Origin: Miltoncostaea sp036826475
Lineage (GTDB): Bacteria; Actinomycetota; Thermoleophilia; Miltoncostaeales; Miltoncostaeaceae
Assembly (NCBI GenBank): GCA_036826475.1
Contig: DAISWG010000019.1
Span: forward strand, 1 to 64,000
DNA length: 64,000 nucleotides
Reading direction: 5' to 3'
The notes under the pieces are model-generated. The model worked only from the letters and a program-made list of their open reading frames with translations, searched no databases and had not been told where the DNA came from. Positions 1 to 7,204 of the stretch are shown in pieces. Position numbers and translations under genes: made by a program. Position 1 is the first letter of the stretch. Every line of letters begins with the position of its first letter.

Positions 1-508
1 TGTTCACGCCGAGGGTGAAGAGCTCGAACAGCTCGCGGGCGAAGTTCTCGTTGGGGGAGCCCTTCTCCGAGTTGGAGAGACTCAGGAACCGCTGCATCGC
101 GTGGTCCTTCAGGATGGCGCGCGTCAGGTTGCGGAACTTGCCGAGCGCGCCGCGCCGCAGCGTCCAGTACTGGGCGATCATCAGCTTCGTGTCGCCGACG
201 TCGTCGTTGGACGTGGCGAAGTGGTCGTGCCAGTTGAACGTCATCCGCTCGACCAGCGGGTGCTGGGTGCGGACCGCCCGGTCCAGCCACCACAGCACCT
301 CGTGGCCGTACGCGTTCAACGGGTCGAGGGGCGCGCCGTCGATGCGGGCCGCCGGGCCGCGCAGAGCCGGCCCGCGCGGGGCGAGCAGCGACTCGACCGC
401 CGCCGGGACGCCCTTGCGCGCCAGGCGGTCGATCTCCCCGGGGCGGCCGCCGAAGCCGGCCCGCCACAGCAGGCGCTCCACCTTCGCCCGGTCGGCGGAA
501 CGGGGCAT
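1..508 (-). CDS. DUF1800 family protein, 3' end beyond the window
   Basis: About 169 N-terminal residues are visible and the reading frame runs off the left edge. The hallmark segments of DUF1800 proteins are present: NWHDHFATS near the middle and NENFARELFELFTLGV at the cut end. Members of this family are secreted or cell-surface proteins of unknown biochemistry that often sit next to DUF1501 genes. The ATG at 508 overlaps the TGA of the upstream cupredoxin gene (ATGA), so the two are translationally coupled. No signal peptide is obvious at this start. Family assignment is firm; function is unknown. Confidence 0.85.
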   Translation of the reverse strand, partial: MPRSADRAKVERLLWRAGFGGRPGEIDRLARKGVPAAVESLLAPRGPALRGPAARIDGAPLDPLNAYGHEVLWWLDRAVRTQHPLVERMTFNWHDHFATSNDDVGDTKLMIAQYWTLRRGALGKFRNLTRAILKDHAMQRFLSLSNSEKGSPNENFARELFELFTLGVN

Positions 509-870
509 CAGCGGCGCGGCCGCTTCTTCTTCTTGACGGCCTTCACCAGCAGCGTCCCGGCCATGCCGCGCTCGGCGTGGTCGGCCACGGTGCAGAGGTA
601 CGTGTAGCGGCCCTGCGGAAGGCGGATCCGGATCTGCCCGAGGTCGCCGGGCTTCACCACCCCCGTCTCCGCCCGGGCCACGCCGTTGGGGCCCTTGATG
701 CGGAGGTCATGGTCGTCCTCACCGATGTTCTTCACCTGGAGGATCAGCGCGCCCGCGGGCACCACGTCGCGGCTGGTGTTGAAGCGGAACTCGTCCGCGA
801 ACGTCAGCAGCCGTGCCGGAGGGGCCGGAGCGGTCTGCGGTGGTGGCACGTCCATCGCGAGCATCGCCAT
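508..870 (-). CDS. Cupredoxin-like copper protein
   Basis: A 120-aa protein. The C-terminal half shows a type-1 copper site: an upstream His in EDDHDLRI and the loop C-T-V-A-D-H-A-E-R-G-M, the usual Cys-x4-His-x4-Met spacing of plastocyanin-type proteins. The tail is strongly basic (KAVKKKKRPRR). No convincing signal peptide follows the ATG at 870. A second ATG at 861 is possible. The gene overlaps the DUF1800 gene by 4 nt, suggesting the two products act together, perhaps at the cell surface. An electron-transfer role is inferred from the ligand set only. Confidence 0.8.
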   Translation of the reverse strand: MAMLAMDVPPPQTAPAPPARLLTFADEFRFNTSRDVVPAGALILQVKNIGEDDHDLRIKGPNGVARAETGVVKPGDLGQIRIRLPQGRYTYLCTVADHAERGMAGTLLVKAVKKKKRPRR

Positions 871-942
871 CGCGACCCTATCGGCGCGTTCCCCCCGGGA
901 CGTGAGCGCATCGTTGGAGCCCTGTGAGGGAATTGCGAGGAA

Positions 943-1110
943 CCCGCCGGCCAAGCAGCACCTCTCTACACGGGCGCTGCGACCGCGCTTCGCGCGGTAG
1001 GGCCGGCGGGCGGACAATCCCGCCGGCCAAGCAGCACCTCTCTCCCCGGGCGCTGCGACCGCGCTTCGCGCGGGGCAGGCAGGTCGGCGCTCCCGCCGCG
1101 CTTCGCGCGG
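943..1110. repeat. Tandem 55-bp repeat with GC hairpins
   Basis: A 55-bp unit occupies 943-997 and 1019-1073 (period 76) with only two differences near its middle. Each unit ends in the perfect hairpin ccgcgc-ttc-gcgcgg. A third hairpin copy without the rest of the unit lies at about 1096-1110, just upstream of purK. No coding frame in the block looks real. It may be a REP-like element or a terminator cluster for the leftward cupredoxin promoter region; nothing in the sequence decides this. Confidence 0.75.
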
Positions 1111-1112
1111 TG

Positions 1113-1118
1113 TAGCGT
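1113..1118 (+). promoter_or_regulatory. Putative -10 box of leaderless purK
   Basis: TAGCGT lies 7 nt before the GTG start of purK and no Shine-Dalgarno sequence is present in between. Several other genes in the window have the same arrangement (TANNNT, 6-10 nt, start codon). Confidence 0.45.
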
Positions 1119-1125
1119 CCACCGA

Positions 1126-2304
1126 GTGACCGCGACCCAACCCCTCGCCGCCCCGCTGCGCGCGGACGGGACGCCGGACGGGCGCGCCGACGTGGGGATC
1201 GCCGGGGCCGGGCAGCTCGCCCGAATGACGTGTCTCGCGGCGTGGCCGCTCGGCATCCGCGTGGCGGTCCTCGGCCGCCGCGGCGAGCCGGCGGGGCCGA
1301 TGGCGGCATCGGTGGTGGAGGGCGACTGGAAGGACGCGGATGCGGTCCGGGCGCTCGGCGCCGCCGCCGCGGTGGTGACGCTGGAGAACGAGTTCGTCGA
1401 CGCCGCCGCGCTCGCGGCGGTCGACGCGGCGGGCACGCCGGTGCGGCCCCGCCCGTCCGTGCTGGCGCAGGTGCAGGACAAGGCGCTCCAGAAGGCGCTG
1501 CTGCGCGACGCCGGCCTGCCGACCGCCCCCTGGCGCGTGGCGGAGGACCCCGGCGACCTGGCCGCCGCCGGCCGCGACCTGGGGTGGCCGCTGATGCTGA
1601 AGGCCCGCAAGCTGGGCTACGACGGCTACGGCAATGCCACCTGCCGCGACGAGGCGGAGGCCCGCGAGGTGTTCGCCCGCCTCGACGCCGGCGAGGGCGT
1701 GCTGGTGGAGGGGATGATCGCGTTCGCCAAGGAGCTGGCGGCGATGGTCGCGCGGTCGCCCTCGGGCGAGGTGCGGCGCTACCCGGTGGTGGAGACCGTG
1801 CAGCGCGACCACGTGTGCCACGAGGTCGTGGCCCCCGCCCCCGTCGCCGGCGACGTGCTCGGGCGGGCGGGCGAGGTGGCCGCGTCGGCCGCCGCGGCGG
1901 CCGACGGCCTGGGCGTGACCGGCGTGGAGATGTTCCTCACCGCGGACGGGAGCGTGCTGGTCAACGAGCTGGCGCCGCGCCCCCACAACTCCGGCCACTA
2001 CACCATCGAGGCCTGCGAGACGTCGCAGTTCGAGAACCACCTGCGCGGCGTGCTCGACCTGCCGCTCGGCGAGGTGGGGATGCGCGCCCCGGCCGCGGCG
2101 ATGGTCAACCTGCTCGGCTCCGCCGCCGGCCCGGCGCGGCCCCACGTGGCCGCCGCCCTGGCCGTCGAGGGCGCCCACCTGCACCTGTACGACAAGGCGG
2201 AGGTCCGCCCGGGCCGCAAGATGGGCCACGTCACGGCCCTCGGCGCCACCGCCGGCGAGGCCCTGGACGCCGCCCGGCGCGCGGCGGCGGCGGTGGGGCT
2301 GTGA
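1126..2304 (+). CDS. purK: N5-carboxyaminoimidazole ribonucleotide synthase
   Basis: A 392-aa ATP-grasp enzyme of de novo purine synthesis that carboxylates AIR to N5-CAIR using ATP and bicarbonate in the cytosol. The N-terminal GIAGAGQLARM segment is the family's nucleotide-binding start. The ATP-grasp core holds MLKARKLGYDGYGN, and the acidic metal-binding segment is followed by VNELAPRPHNSGHYTIEAC, both diagnostic for PurK. Length is normal. The GTG start is preceded by a TAGCGT box and no ribosome binding site, so the mRNA is probably leaderless. The TGA overlaps the GTG start of purE by 4 nt. Confidence 0.95.
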   Translation: MTATQPLAAPLRADGTPDGRADVGIAGAGQLARMTCLAAWPLGIRVAVLGRRGEPAGPMAASVVEGDWKDADAVRALGAAAAVVTLENEFVDAAALAAVDAAGTPVRPRPSVLAQVQDKALQKALLRDAGLPTAPWRVAEDPGDLAAAGRDLGWPLMLKARKLGYDGYGNATCRDEAEAREVFARLDAGEGVLVEGMIAFAKELAAMVARSPSGEVRRYPVVETVQRDHVCHEVVAPAPVAGDVLGRAGEVAASAAAAADGLGVTGVEMFLTADGSVLVNELAPRPHNSGHYTIEACETSQFENHLRGVLDLPLGEVGMRAPAAAMVNLLGSAAGPARPHVAAALAVEGAHLHLYDKAEVRPGRKMGHVTALGATAGEALDAARRAAAAVGL

Positions 2305-2801
2305 CCGGGGCCGCCGGCCCGCTGGTGGGGATCGTGATGGGCAGCGACAGCGACCTGCCCGTGATGCGCCACGCCGCCGACGTGCTCACCGCGCTCGAGG
2401 TGCCGCACGAGGTGCGCGTGGTGTCGGCGCACCGCACGCCCCACGACATGATCGCCTACGGCGGCGAGGCCGCGGACCGGGGACTGAAGGTCATCGTGGC
2501 CGGCGCGGGCGGCGCCGCCCACCTGCCCGGGATGCTCGCGGCGGTCACGACGCTGCCGGTGATCGGGGTCCCGGTGCGCACGACGGCCCTCGACGGCATG
2601 GACTCGCTGCTGTCGATCGTGCAGATGCCGCGCGGCGTGCCCGTCGCGACCGTCGCGATCGACGGCGGGCGCAACGCCGGCCTGCTGGCCGCGCAGATCC
2701 TGGCGACGTCCGACCCCGACGTGGCGCACCGTCTCGGCGCCGTCCGCGCGGAGATGGCGGCGGCGGCCCGGAAGGCGGACGCGAAGGTCCGGGGGGAGTG
2801 A
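2301..2801 (+). CDS. purE: N5-CAIR mutase
   Basis: A 166-aa class I PurE that rearranges N5-CAIR to CAIR, the step after PurK. Recognisable motifs are GIVMGSDSDLPVM near the N-terminus, the active-site VSAHRTP with its catalytic His, and GAGGAAHLPGM. The GTG start at 2301 sits inside the purK stop region (GTGA overlap), so translation is coupled and the two enzymes form one operon. The reading frame stays open far upstream, but that part is a shadow of purK. Confidence 0.95.
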   Translation: MTGAAGPLVGIVMGSDSDLPVMRHAADVLTALEVPHEVRVVSAHRTPHDMIAYGGEAADRGLKVIVAGAGGAAHLPGMLAAVTTLPVIGVPVRTTALDGMDSLLSIVQMPRGVPVATVAIDGGRNAGLLAAQILATSDPDVAHRLGAVRAEMAAAARKADAKVRGE

Positions 2802-3023
2802 GCGGCCCGGCCCGCATCCTCCTGAGCCGGCGCGCCGGGCGGGCCGCCGGGCGCGAAGACACCGCATCTGCGGTATTCCGCGGACGCGCCGCCGGGGTCA
2901 CCATGTGACGTGCGGGAGGTGCGTCCAGCGCCCCCGCCGCAGGCGGCTCCGCAGGCCATCGCGCGGCCGTCTGTCGCACAGGCGGTGCCCGTCACCCGGA
3001 CCGGATCGGGCGCTGCACACGCC

Positions 3024-3057
3024 GACGCCGGCGGGCATCCCGACGCCCGCCGGCGTC
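3024..3057. terminator. Bidirectional hairpin between convergent purE and phosphoesterase
   Basis: A perfect 13-bp GC stem (gacgccggcgggc and its complement, arms 3024-3036 and 3045-3057) with an 8-nt loop lies between the convergent ends at 2801 and 3123. There is no U-tract, which is usual for terminators in very GC-rich actinobacteria. The rest of 2802-3122 shows no gene. Confidence 0.6.
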
Positions 3058-3122
3058 CGGCGGGTCCAGGGGCCCGGGTCCCGCGCGAGGGGGCGCCAGA
3101 CGCGGGGCCCCGGCCCTTTCCC

Positions 3123-4205
3123 TCAGGGCGTGAGCGGGAAGGCGGCCCGGTCGCGGACGGCGCCGCCCGTGTCCACGAAGGCGTACGTCGCGGTGCCGCC
3201 CTCCAGGTGGACGCGCATCACCCCGAACGCCGGCACATGGGCGACGGCGTCGGGGCTGCGGGGCGTGCGCCCGTCGTTGCGCGGCGCGCCACCGGTGCCG
3301 ACCGTGAAGAACGGCACCCCGGGCGCGCCCGCGACCTCCCGCCGCTCGTAGGCGTGCAGGTGGCCTGCCAGGACGGCGGTGACCGGCGCGGCGGCGATCA
3401 CCGGCAGCATCGGGTTGCCCGCCTTCACGGGCTGGTGGGTGACGACGAAGCGGGCGAGCGGCCCCGGCCGGGCCAGGGCGCGCCGGGCGAACGCCACGTC
3501 GCCGGCGTCGGCGCGCAACCCGAGGGCCACCACCTGCACCGGCCCGTAGCGCAGGTCGTACCGCTCCCCCAGGTTCGGCCACTCCAGGGCGTCCGCCAGC
3601 GCCCGCTGGCCCACCGGGAACGGGATGTCGTGGTCGCCGACCGTCCCGTAGTTCGGAGCGCCCGAGAGGGCGTCGCGGAGCGGGCGGAACAGGTTGTCGT
3701 CGAGCAGCTGGGGCAGCGTCACGATGTACGTGTTGTCGCCGCCGGTGATCATCAGCCGGGGGTCCTCCTCGCCGGCCAGGCGCGCGACGGCACGGCTGTC
3801 GTCGTTCGGCGCCCCGTAGTCGGCGAACACGATCAGGTCCACCCCGCGGGACAGGTCGCGCGGCGCGGTGGTGAAGGCTCCCGAGGCGGCGGCATCGCCG
3901 TCGAGGGACGCCGTCCACGCGTACCGGGTGTCGGGCCGCAGCCCCCGGAACGTGCCGCCCGCCGCGGTGACCACCTGCCCGTCGTCGGCGCGGGCCGTCA
4001 GGCCGACGGCGGCGCCCGCCGGGGCGATCCAGCGCAGGCGCGCGGACGTGGTCCCGATGCGGGTGAGGTACGGCCCGCGGCTGAAGCCGTCCGCGGCGGG
4101 CGTGGTCCCGGCCGTCGAGCGGCCGTCGCCGCCGCCCCCGCCGCAGGCGGCGGCGAGGACGGCGATGACCAGGGCGGCGAGCGCCGCCGGGAGGGAGCGG
4201 GACGT
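3123..4205 (-). CDS. Lipoprotein metallophosphoesterase, PAP-like
   Basis: A calcineurin-like phosphoesterase with a purple-acid-phosphatase-like layout: signal peptide, Fn3-like domain (about residues 50-110), then the catalytic domain. Metal and active-site motifs are present: FADYG, GGDNTY, GDHDI (usual GNHD), THQP and GHLHAYER. Upstream of the first normal start (GTG at 3974) the frame stays open and encodes a classic lipobox, VLAAAC, preceded by a hydrophobic stretch and an Arg. No ATG/GTG/TTG exists where that signal peptide should begin; an ACG at 4205-4203 occupies the place. The start is therefore either ACG or a base error. Substrate unknown; outer face of the membrane is likely. 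Confidence 0.75.
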   Translation of the reverse strand, partial: TSRSLPAALAALVIAVLAAACGGGGGDGRSTAGTTPAADGFSRGPYLTRIGTTSARLRWIAPAGAAVGLTARADDGQVVTAAGGTFRGLRPDTRYAWTASLDGDAAASGAFTTAPRDLSRGVDLIVFADYGAPNDDSRAVARLAGEEDPRLMITGGDNTYIVTLPQLLDDNLFRPLRDALSGAPNYGTVGDHDIPFPVGQRALADALEWPNLGERYDLRYGPVQVVALGLRADAGDVAFARRALARPGPLARFVVTHQPVKAGNPMLPVIAAAPVTAVLAGHLHAYERREVAGAPGVPFFTVGTGGAPRNDGRTPRSPDAVAHVPAFGVMRVHLEGGTATYAFVDTGGAVRDRAAFPLTP

Positions 4206-4206
4206 C

Positions 4207-5085
4207 CTAGAGGACCGGCTTCCCGATGGCCGCGCCCTTACGGGCGCTGAAGGCCTCGAGCATGGCGTCGGCGTTCGACTCCTTCGCCGCCTCCACCAGG
4301 GCCTTGTACTTCTCGTTGATCGTCGAGCGCTGCTCGCGGTAGAGGATCCCCAGCTTGAACCCGCCGCGCAGGGCGAGGTCGAAGGCGGCGGTCTTGCTGG
4401 TGACGTCGTGGTCGGGGTCGACGTCGGTGACCAGCTCCTTCCACTCCTCCTGGTGGTTGTTGAACATCACGCAGGGGGACATGGCGTCGATGTAGCTGAA
4501 GCCCTTGTGCTCCATCGCCTGGACGATCAGCTCGGTGAGCGCCTTCGTGTTGAAGGAGGCGCCGCGGGCGACGAACGTGGCGCCCGAGGCCACCGCGAAC
4601 GCCAGCGTGTTGAGCGGCGTCTCGAGGTTCCCCCACGGGGTGGAGGGCGCCTTCTGGTCGGTGAGCGACGTCGGCGAGACCTGACCCTTGGTGAGGCCGT
4701 AGATCTCGTTGTCCATCACCAGGTAGGTGATGTCCACGTTGCGGCGCGCCGCGTGCGGGAAGTGGCCCGCGCCGATGGCGAAGCCGTCGCCGTCGCCGCC
4801 GACCGCGATCACGTTCAGCTCCGGGTTCGCCAGCTTCACGCCCATGGCCACCGGGAGCGGCCGGCCGTGCAGCGAGTGGAACCCGTAGGTGGATACGAAG
4901 CCCGGCAGCCGGCTGGAGCAGCCGATACCGGAGACCACGACGGTGTTCGCCGGGTCCAGGTCGAGCTCGGCGAACGCGCGGTAGAGGGACGCCAGGACCC
5001 CGAAGTCGCCGCAGCCCGGGCACCAGATCGGCTTGAGGTCCGACTTGTAGTCGGCGGGCTTGCGCTTGGCGGGAGCGGTGCTCAA
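4207..5085 (-). CDS. korB: 2-oxoacid:ferredoxin oxidoreductase, beta subunit
   Basis: A 292-aa thiamine-diphosphate subunit of 2-oxoglutarate (or related 2-oxoacid):ferredoxin oxidoreductase. It shows the IWCPGCGDFG Cys motif near the N-terminus and the ThDP/Mg motif around GGDGDGFAIGAGHF. Together with the alpha subunit it makes acyl-CoA, CO2 and reduced ferredoxin. The TTG start at 5085 overlaps the korA stop by 4 nt (TTGA), so the subunits are translated in a coupled way. The C-terminal part matches actinobacterial KorB. Substrate choice cannot be read directly from sequence. Confidence 0.92.
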   Translation of the reverse strand: MSTAPAKRKPADYKSDLKPIWCPGCGDFGVLASLYRAFAELDLDPANTVVVSGIGCSSRLPGFVSTYGFHSLHGRPLPVAMGVKLANPELNVIAVGGDGDGFAIGAGHFPHAARRNVDITYLVMDNEIYGLTKGQVSPTSLTDQKAPSTPWGNLETPLNTLAFAVASGATFVARGASFNTKALTELIVQAMEHKGFSYIDAMSPCVMFNNHQEEWKELVTDVDPDHDVTSKTAAFDLALRGGFKLGILYREQRSTINEKYKALVEAAKESNADAMLEAFSARKGAAIGKPVL

Positions 5086-6791
5086 CTGGGGATCCTTTCC
5101 ATGATGATGTCCAGGACGTCCTCGGCGGTGAAGGGCAGCCCGTCGCACTTGGCGTGACTCTCGACCGCCACGCCGCACTCGCCGCGCACGAGGCGGGCCA
5201 GCTGGCCGGAGAAGTTGACCTCCGGGACCACCACGCGCGAGGCCTTGGCCGTGAAGGCCGCGACCTGCTCGACCGGGAACGGCCCCAGGACGCGCGGGTA
5301 GAACAGGCCCACCGACAGCCCCTGCTCGCGGGCGAGGTCCACGGCCTCGCGGACCGGCCCGTACGTGGAGCCGAAGCCGATGAGGGCGATGTCGGGGGTC
5401 TCGTCGCCGTGGATCTCGTGACGGACGAGGCCGTTGGCGAGCGGCGCCAGCTTCGCCCACCGCTTGGTCTGCATCGCCACGTGGTTCTCGGGCGTGTAGG
5501 CCGGGTGGCCGAACTCGTCGTGCTCGATGCCGGTGGAGACGTACTGGCCGCCCTCCTCGCCGGGGATGCCCATGGGCGAGACGGAGTCCTCGGTCAGCTC
5601 GTAGCGCTTGTAGTCGTCGACGCCCGCGGAGGTCTTGCGCTCCCACAGCTCCACCTTGTCGGTGTCGGGCTTGTGGATGACCTCCATCCGCGTCGCAAGC
5701 CCCTGGTCCGTGAGGAGGATGACCGGGACCTGGAAGCGCTCGGAGTAGTTGAACGCGTCGATGGTGGACCAGAAGCAGTCCTCCACCGTGATCGGCGCGA
5801 TCACGACGCGGGGCGCCTCGCCGTGGCCGCCGTAGAGGGCGTGCTGCAGGTCGGACTGCTCGGTCTTGGTCGGCAGGCCGGTGGACGGGCCGCCGCGCTG
5901 CGCGTCGATCACGACGCACGGGATCTCGGCGGTGCCCGCGTAGCCCAGCATCTCCGTCATGAGGGACAGGCCGGGGCCCGACGTGGCCGTCATCGACTTC
6001 GCGCCGGTGTAGGAGGCGCCGAGTACGCTGGAGATGGAGGCGATCTCGTCCTCGCACTGGATCGTGATGCCGCCGACCTGCGGGAGCTTGGCCGACAGCC
6101 ACTCGAGGATGTCGGAGGCCGGGGTGATCGGGTAGCCGGCGAAGTACTGCACGCCCGCGGCGATGGCGCCGACGGCGATCGCCTGGTTGCCCGACAGCAG
6201 GATCCGGTCGGCCTCGACCTCCACCGGCTCCACGATCTCGAGCACGCCTTTCAGGTCGGCGGACTCGTCGCCACCGGCCCGGAGGGCCGCGATGTTCGCG
6301 TCGGCCACGCCCTGCTTGTGGGCGTACCGGCGGAGCACGAGCTCCTCGATGGGGGTGGTGTTGAAGGAGATGACGCCGGCGACGGCGCCGACGGCCACCA
6401 TGTTCTTGGCGCGGAGCGACCCCCCGATCTCCTTGGCGAGCTTCTCCATCCGGACCGGACGCGCACGGTCCGCGTACTCCTCGGGGATCTCGACCGCGGT
6501 CTCGTCGAAGAGGATCACCCCGTCGGGGCCGAGGGAGTCCCAGTGCAGCTCCCAGGCCTCCTGGTTGAAGCAGACCAGCAGGTCGACGGCCTTGCCGTGG
6601 CTGTAGATCTGCTCGTCGCCCATGCGCACCTGGTACATGCACGGGCCGCCCTTGATCTCCGCGGGGTACGTGCGGAAGGTCTGGGTCCAGTACCCGCCGC
6701 GCGCGGCCGCCTGCGTGAGGATGTCGCCGGAGGAGATGACCCCCTCGCCGGACTCTCCGGCCAGCCGGATCACCACGCTCTTTCTCGCCAA
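5082..6791 (-). CDS. korA: 2-oxoacid:ferredoxin oxidoreductase, fused gamma-alpha subunit
   Basis: A 569-aa subunit with an N-terminal gamma domain (GESGEGVISSGDI, about 1-190) fused to the alpha/pyrimidine-binding domain (FAGYPITPASDILE at about 220, TSGPGLSLMTEMLG). This fused form is typical of actinobacterial KorA. It supplies the CoA/2-oxoacid side of the enzyme and pairs with KorB in the TCA cycle or reductive carboxylation. The TTG start at 6791 follows a strong GGGGGAG ribosome binding site, so this gene is not leaderless. Upstream of it (6792-6955) I see no gene. Confidence 0.93.
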   Translation of the reverse strand: MARKSVVIRLAGESGEGVISSGDILTQAAARGGYWTQTFRTYPAEIKGGPCMYQVRMGDEQIYSHGKAVDLLVCFNQEAWELHWDSLGPDGVILFDETAVEIPEEYADRARPVRMEKLAKEIGGSLRAKNMVAVGAVAGVISFNTTPIEELVLRRYAHKQGVADANIAALRAGGDESADLKGVLEIVEPVEVEADRILLSGNQAIAVGAIAAGVQYFAGYPITPASDILEWLSAKLPQVGGITIQCEDEIASISSVLGASYTGAKSMTATSGPGLSLMTEMLGYAGTAEIPCVVIDAQRGGPSTGLPTKTEQSDLQHALYGGHGEAPRVVIAPITVEDCFWSTIDAFNYSERFQVPVILLTDQGLATRMEVIHKPDTDKVELWERKTSAGVDDYKRYELTEDSVSPMGIPGEEGGQYVSTGIEHDEFGHPAYTPENHVAMQTKRWAKLAPLANGLVRHEIHGDETPDIALIGFGSTYGPVREAVDLAREQGLSVGLFYPRVLGPFPVEQVAAFTAKASRVVVPEVNFSGQLARLVRGECGVAVESHAKCDGLPFTAEDVLDIIMERIPS

Positions 6792-6955
6792 GTCTCCCCC
6801 TTGCTCGCCCGACTCCGGGCCGCAGTCCGGCCGGGGTCCGTCCCGGACCCGCCGGAAGCACGGCTGATGCCCCTGGAATGGCCGTCGCGAGCAGGGCGAA
6901 TGGCCGTGCGGCGACGCCGGGGGATCCTACCCGGCGCCCGCGGGGGTGGGCAACA

Positions 6956-7168
6956 ATGTCGGCGGTGAACGCCCCGACCGGACAGCCCGACCCCGGCGAG
7001 GACCCCCGCCTGCGCGCGAGGGCCGACCTGGTGTGGTACCTGCGGCACGCCGACGCCCTTCGCCGCTGGCCCGTGCTGCCCGAGGGCTGGGCCCGCGCGA
7101 TCGAGGCCCACCGCCTGGGCGGTCAGGAGGGGGGTTCGGGTGGATCGGAACGGGGAAACCGGCACTAG
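6956..7168 (+). CDS. Small hypothetical protein
   Basis: A 70-aa ORF, MSAVNAPTG to GSERGNRH, that I do not recognise. The middle (ADLVWYLRHADALRRWPVLP) looks like a real helical domain rather than a frame shadow, and the ATG is set in a short AT-richer context (caacaatg). It lies 36 nt before the c-di-GMP gene on the same strand, so co-transcription is possible. No signal peptide, no membrane segment. Existence is likely but not certain. Confidence 0.5.
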   Translation: MSAVNAPTGQPDPGEDPRLRARADLVWYLRHADALRRWPVLPEGWARAIEAHRLGGQEGGSGGSERGNRH

Positions 7169-7204
7169 ACGGCAGGATTTCCTGACCAGGATGGGACGGA
7201 ACGT

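Noticed and set aside
943..1110. CRISPR array
   Set aside because: Only two full units with different flanks, no spacer series and no cas genes anywhere in the window.
508..2229. Very long minus-strand open frames across purK, the c-di-GMP gene, and 42230-45982
   Set aside because: In this GC-rich DNA stop codons are rare in the frames opposite real genes. The proteins are Arg/Gly/Pro/His-rich with no family motifs and contradict genes with firm signatures.
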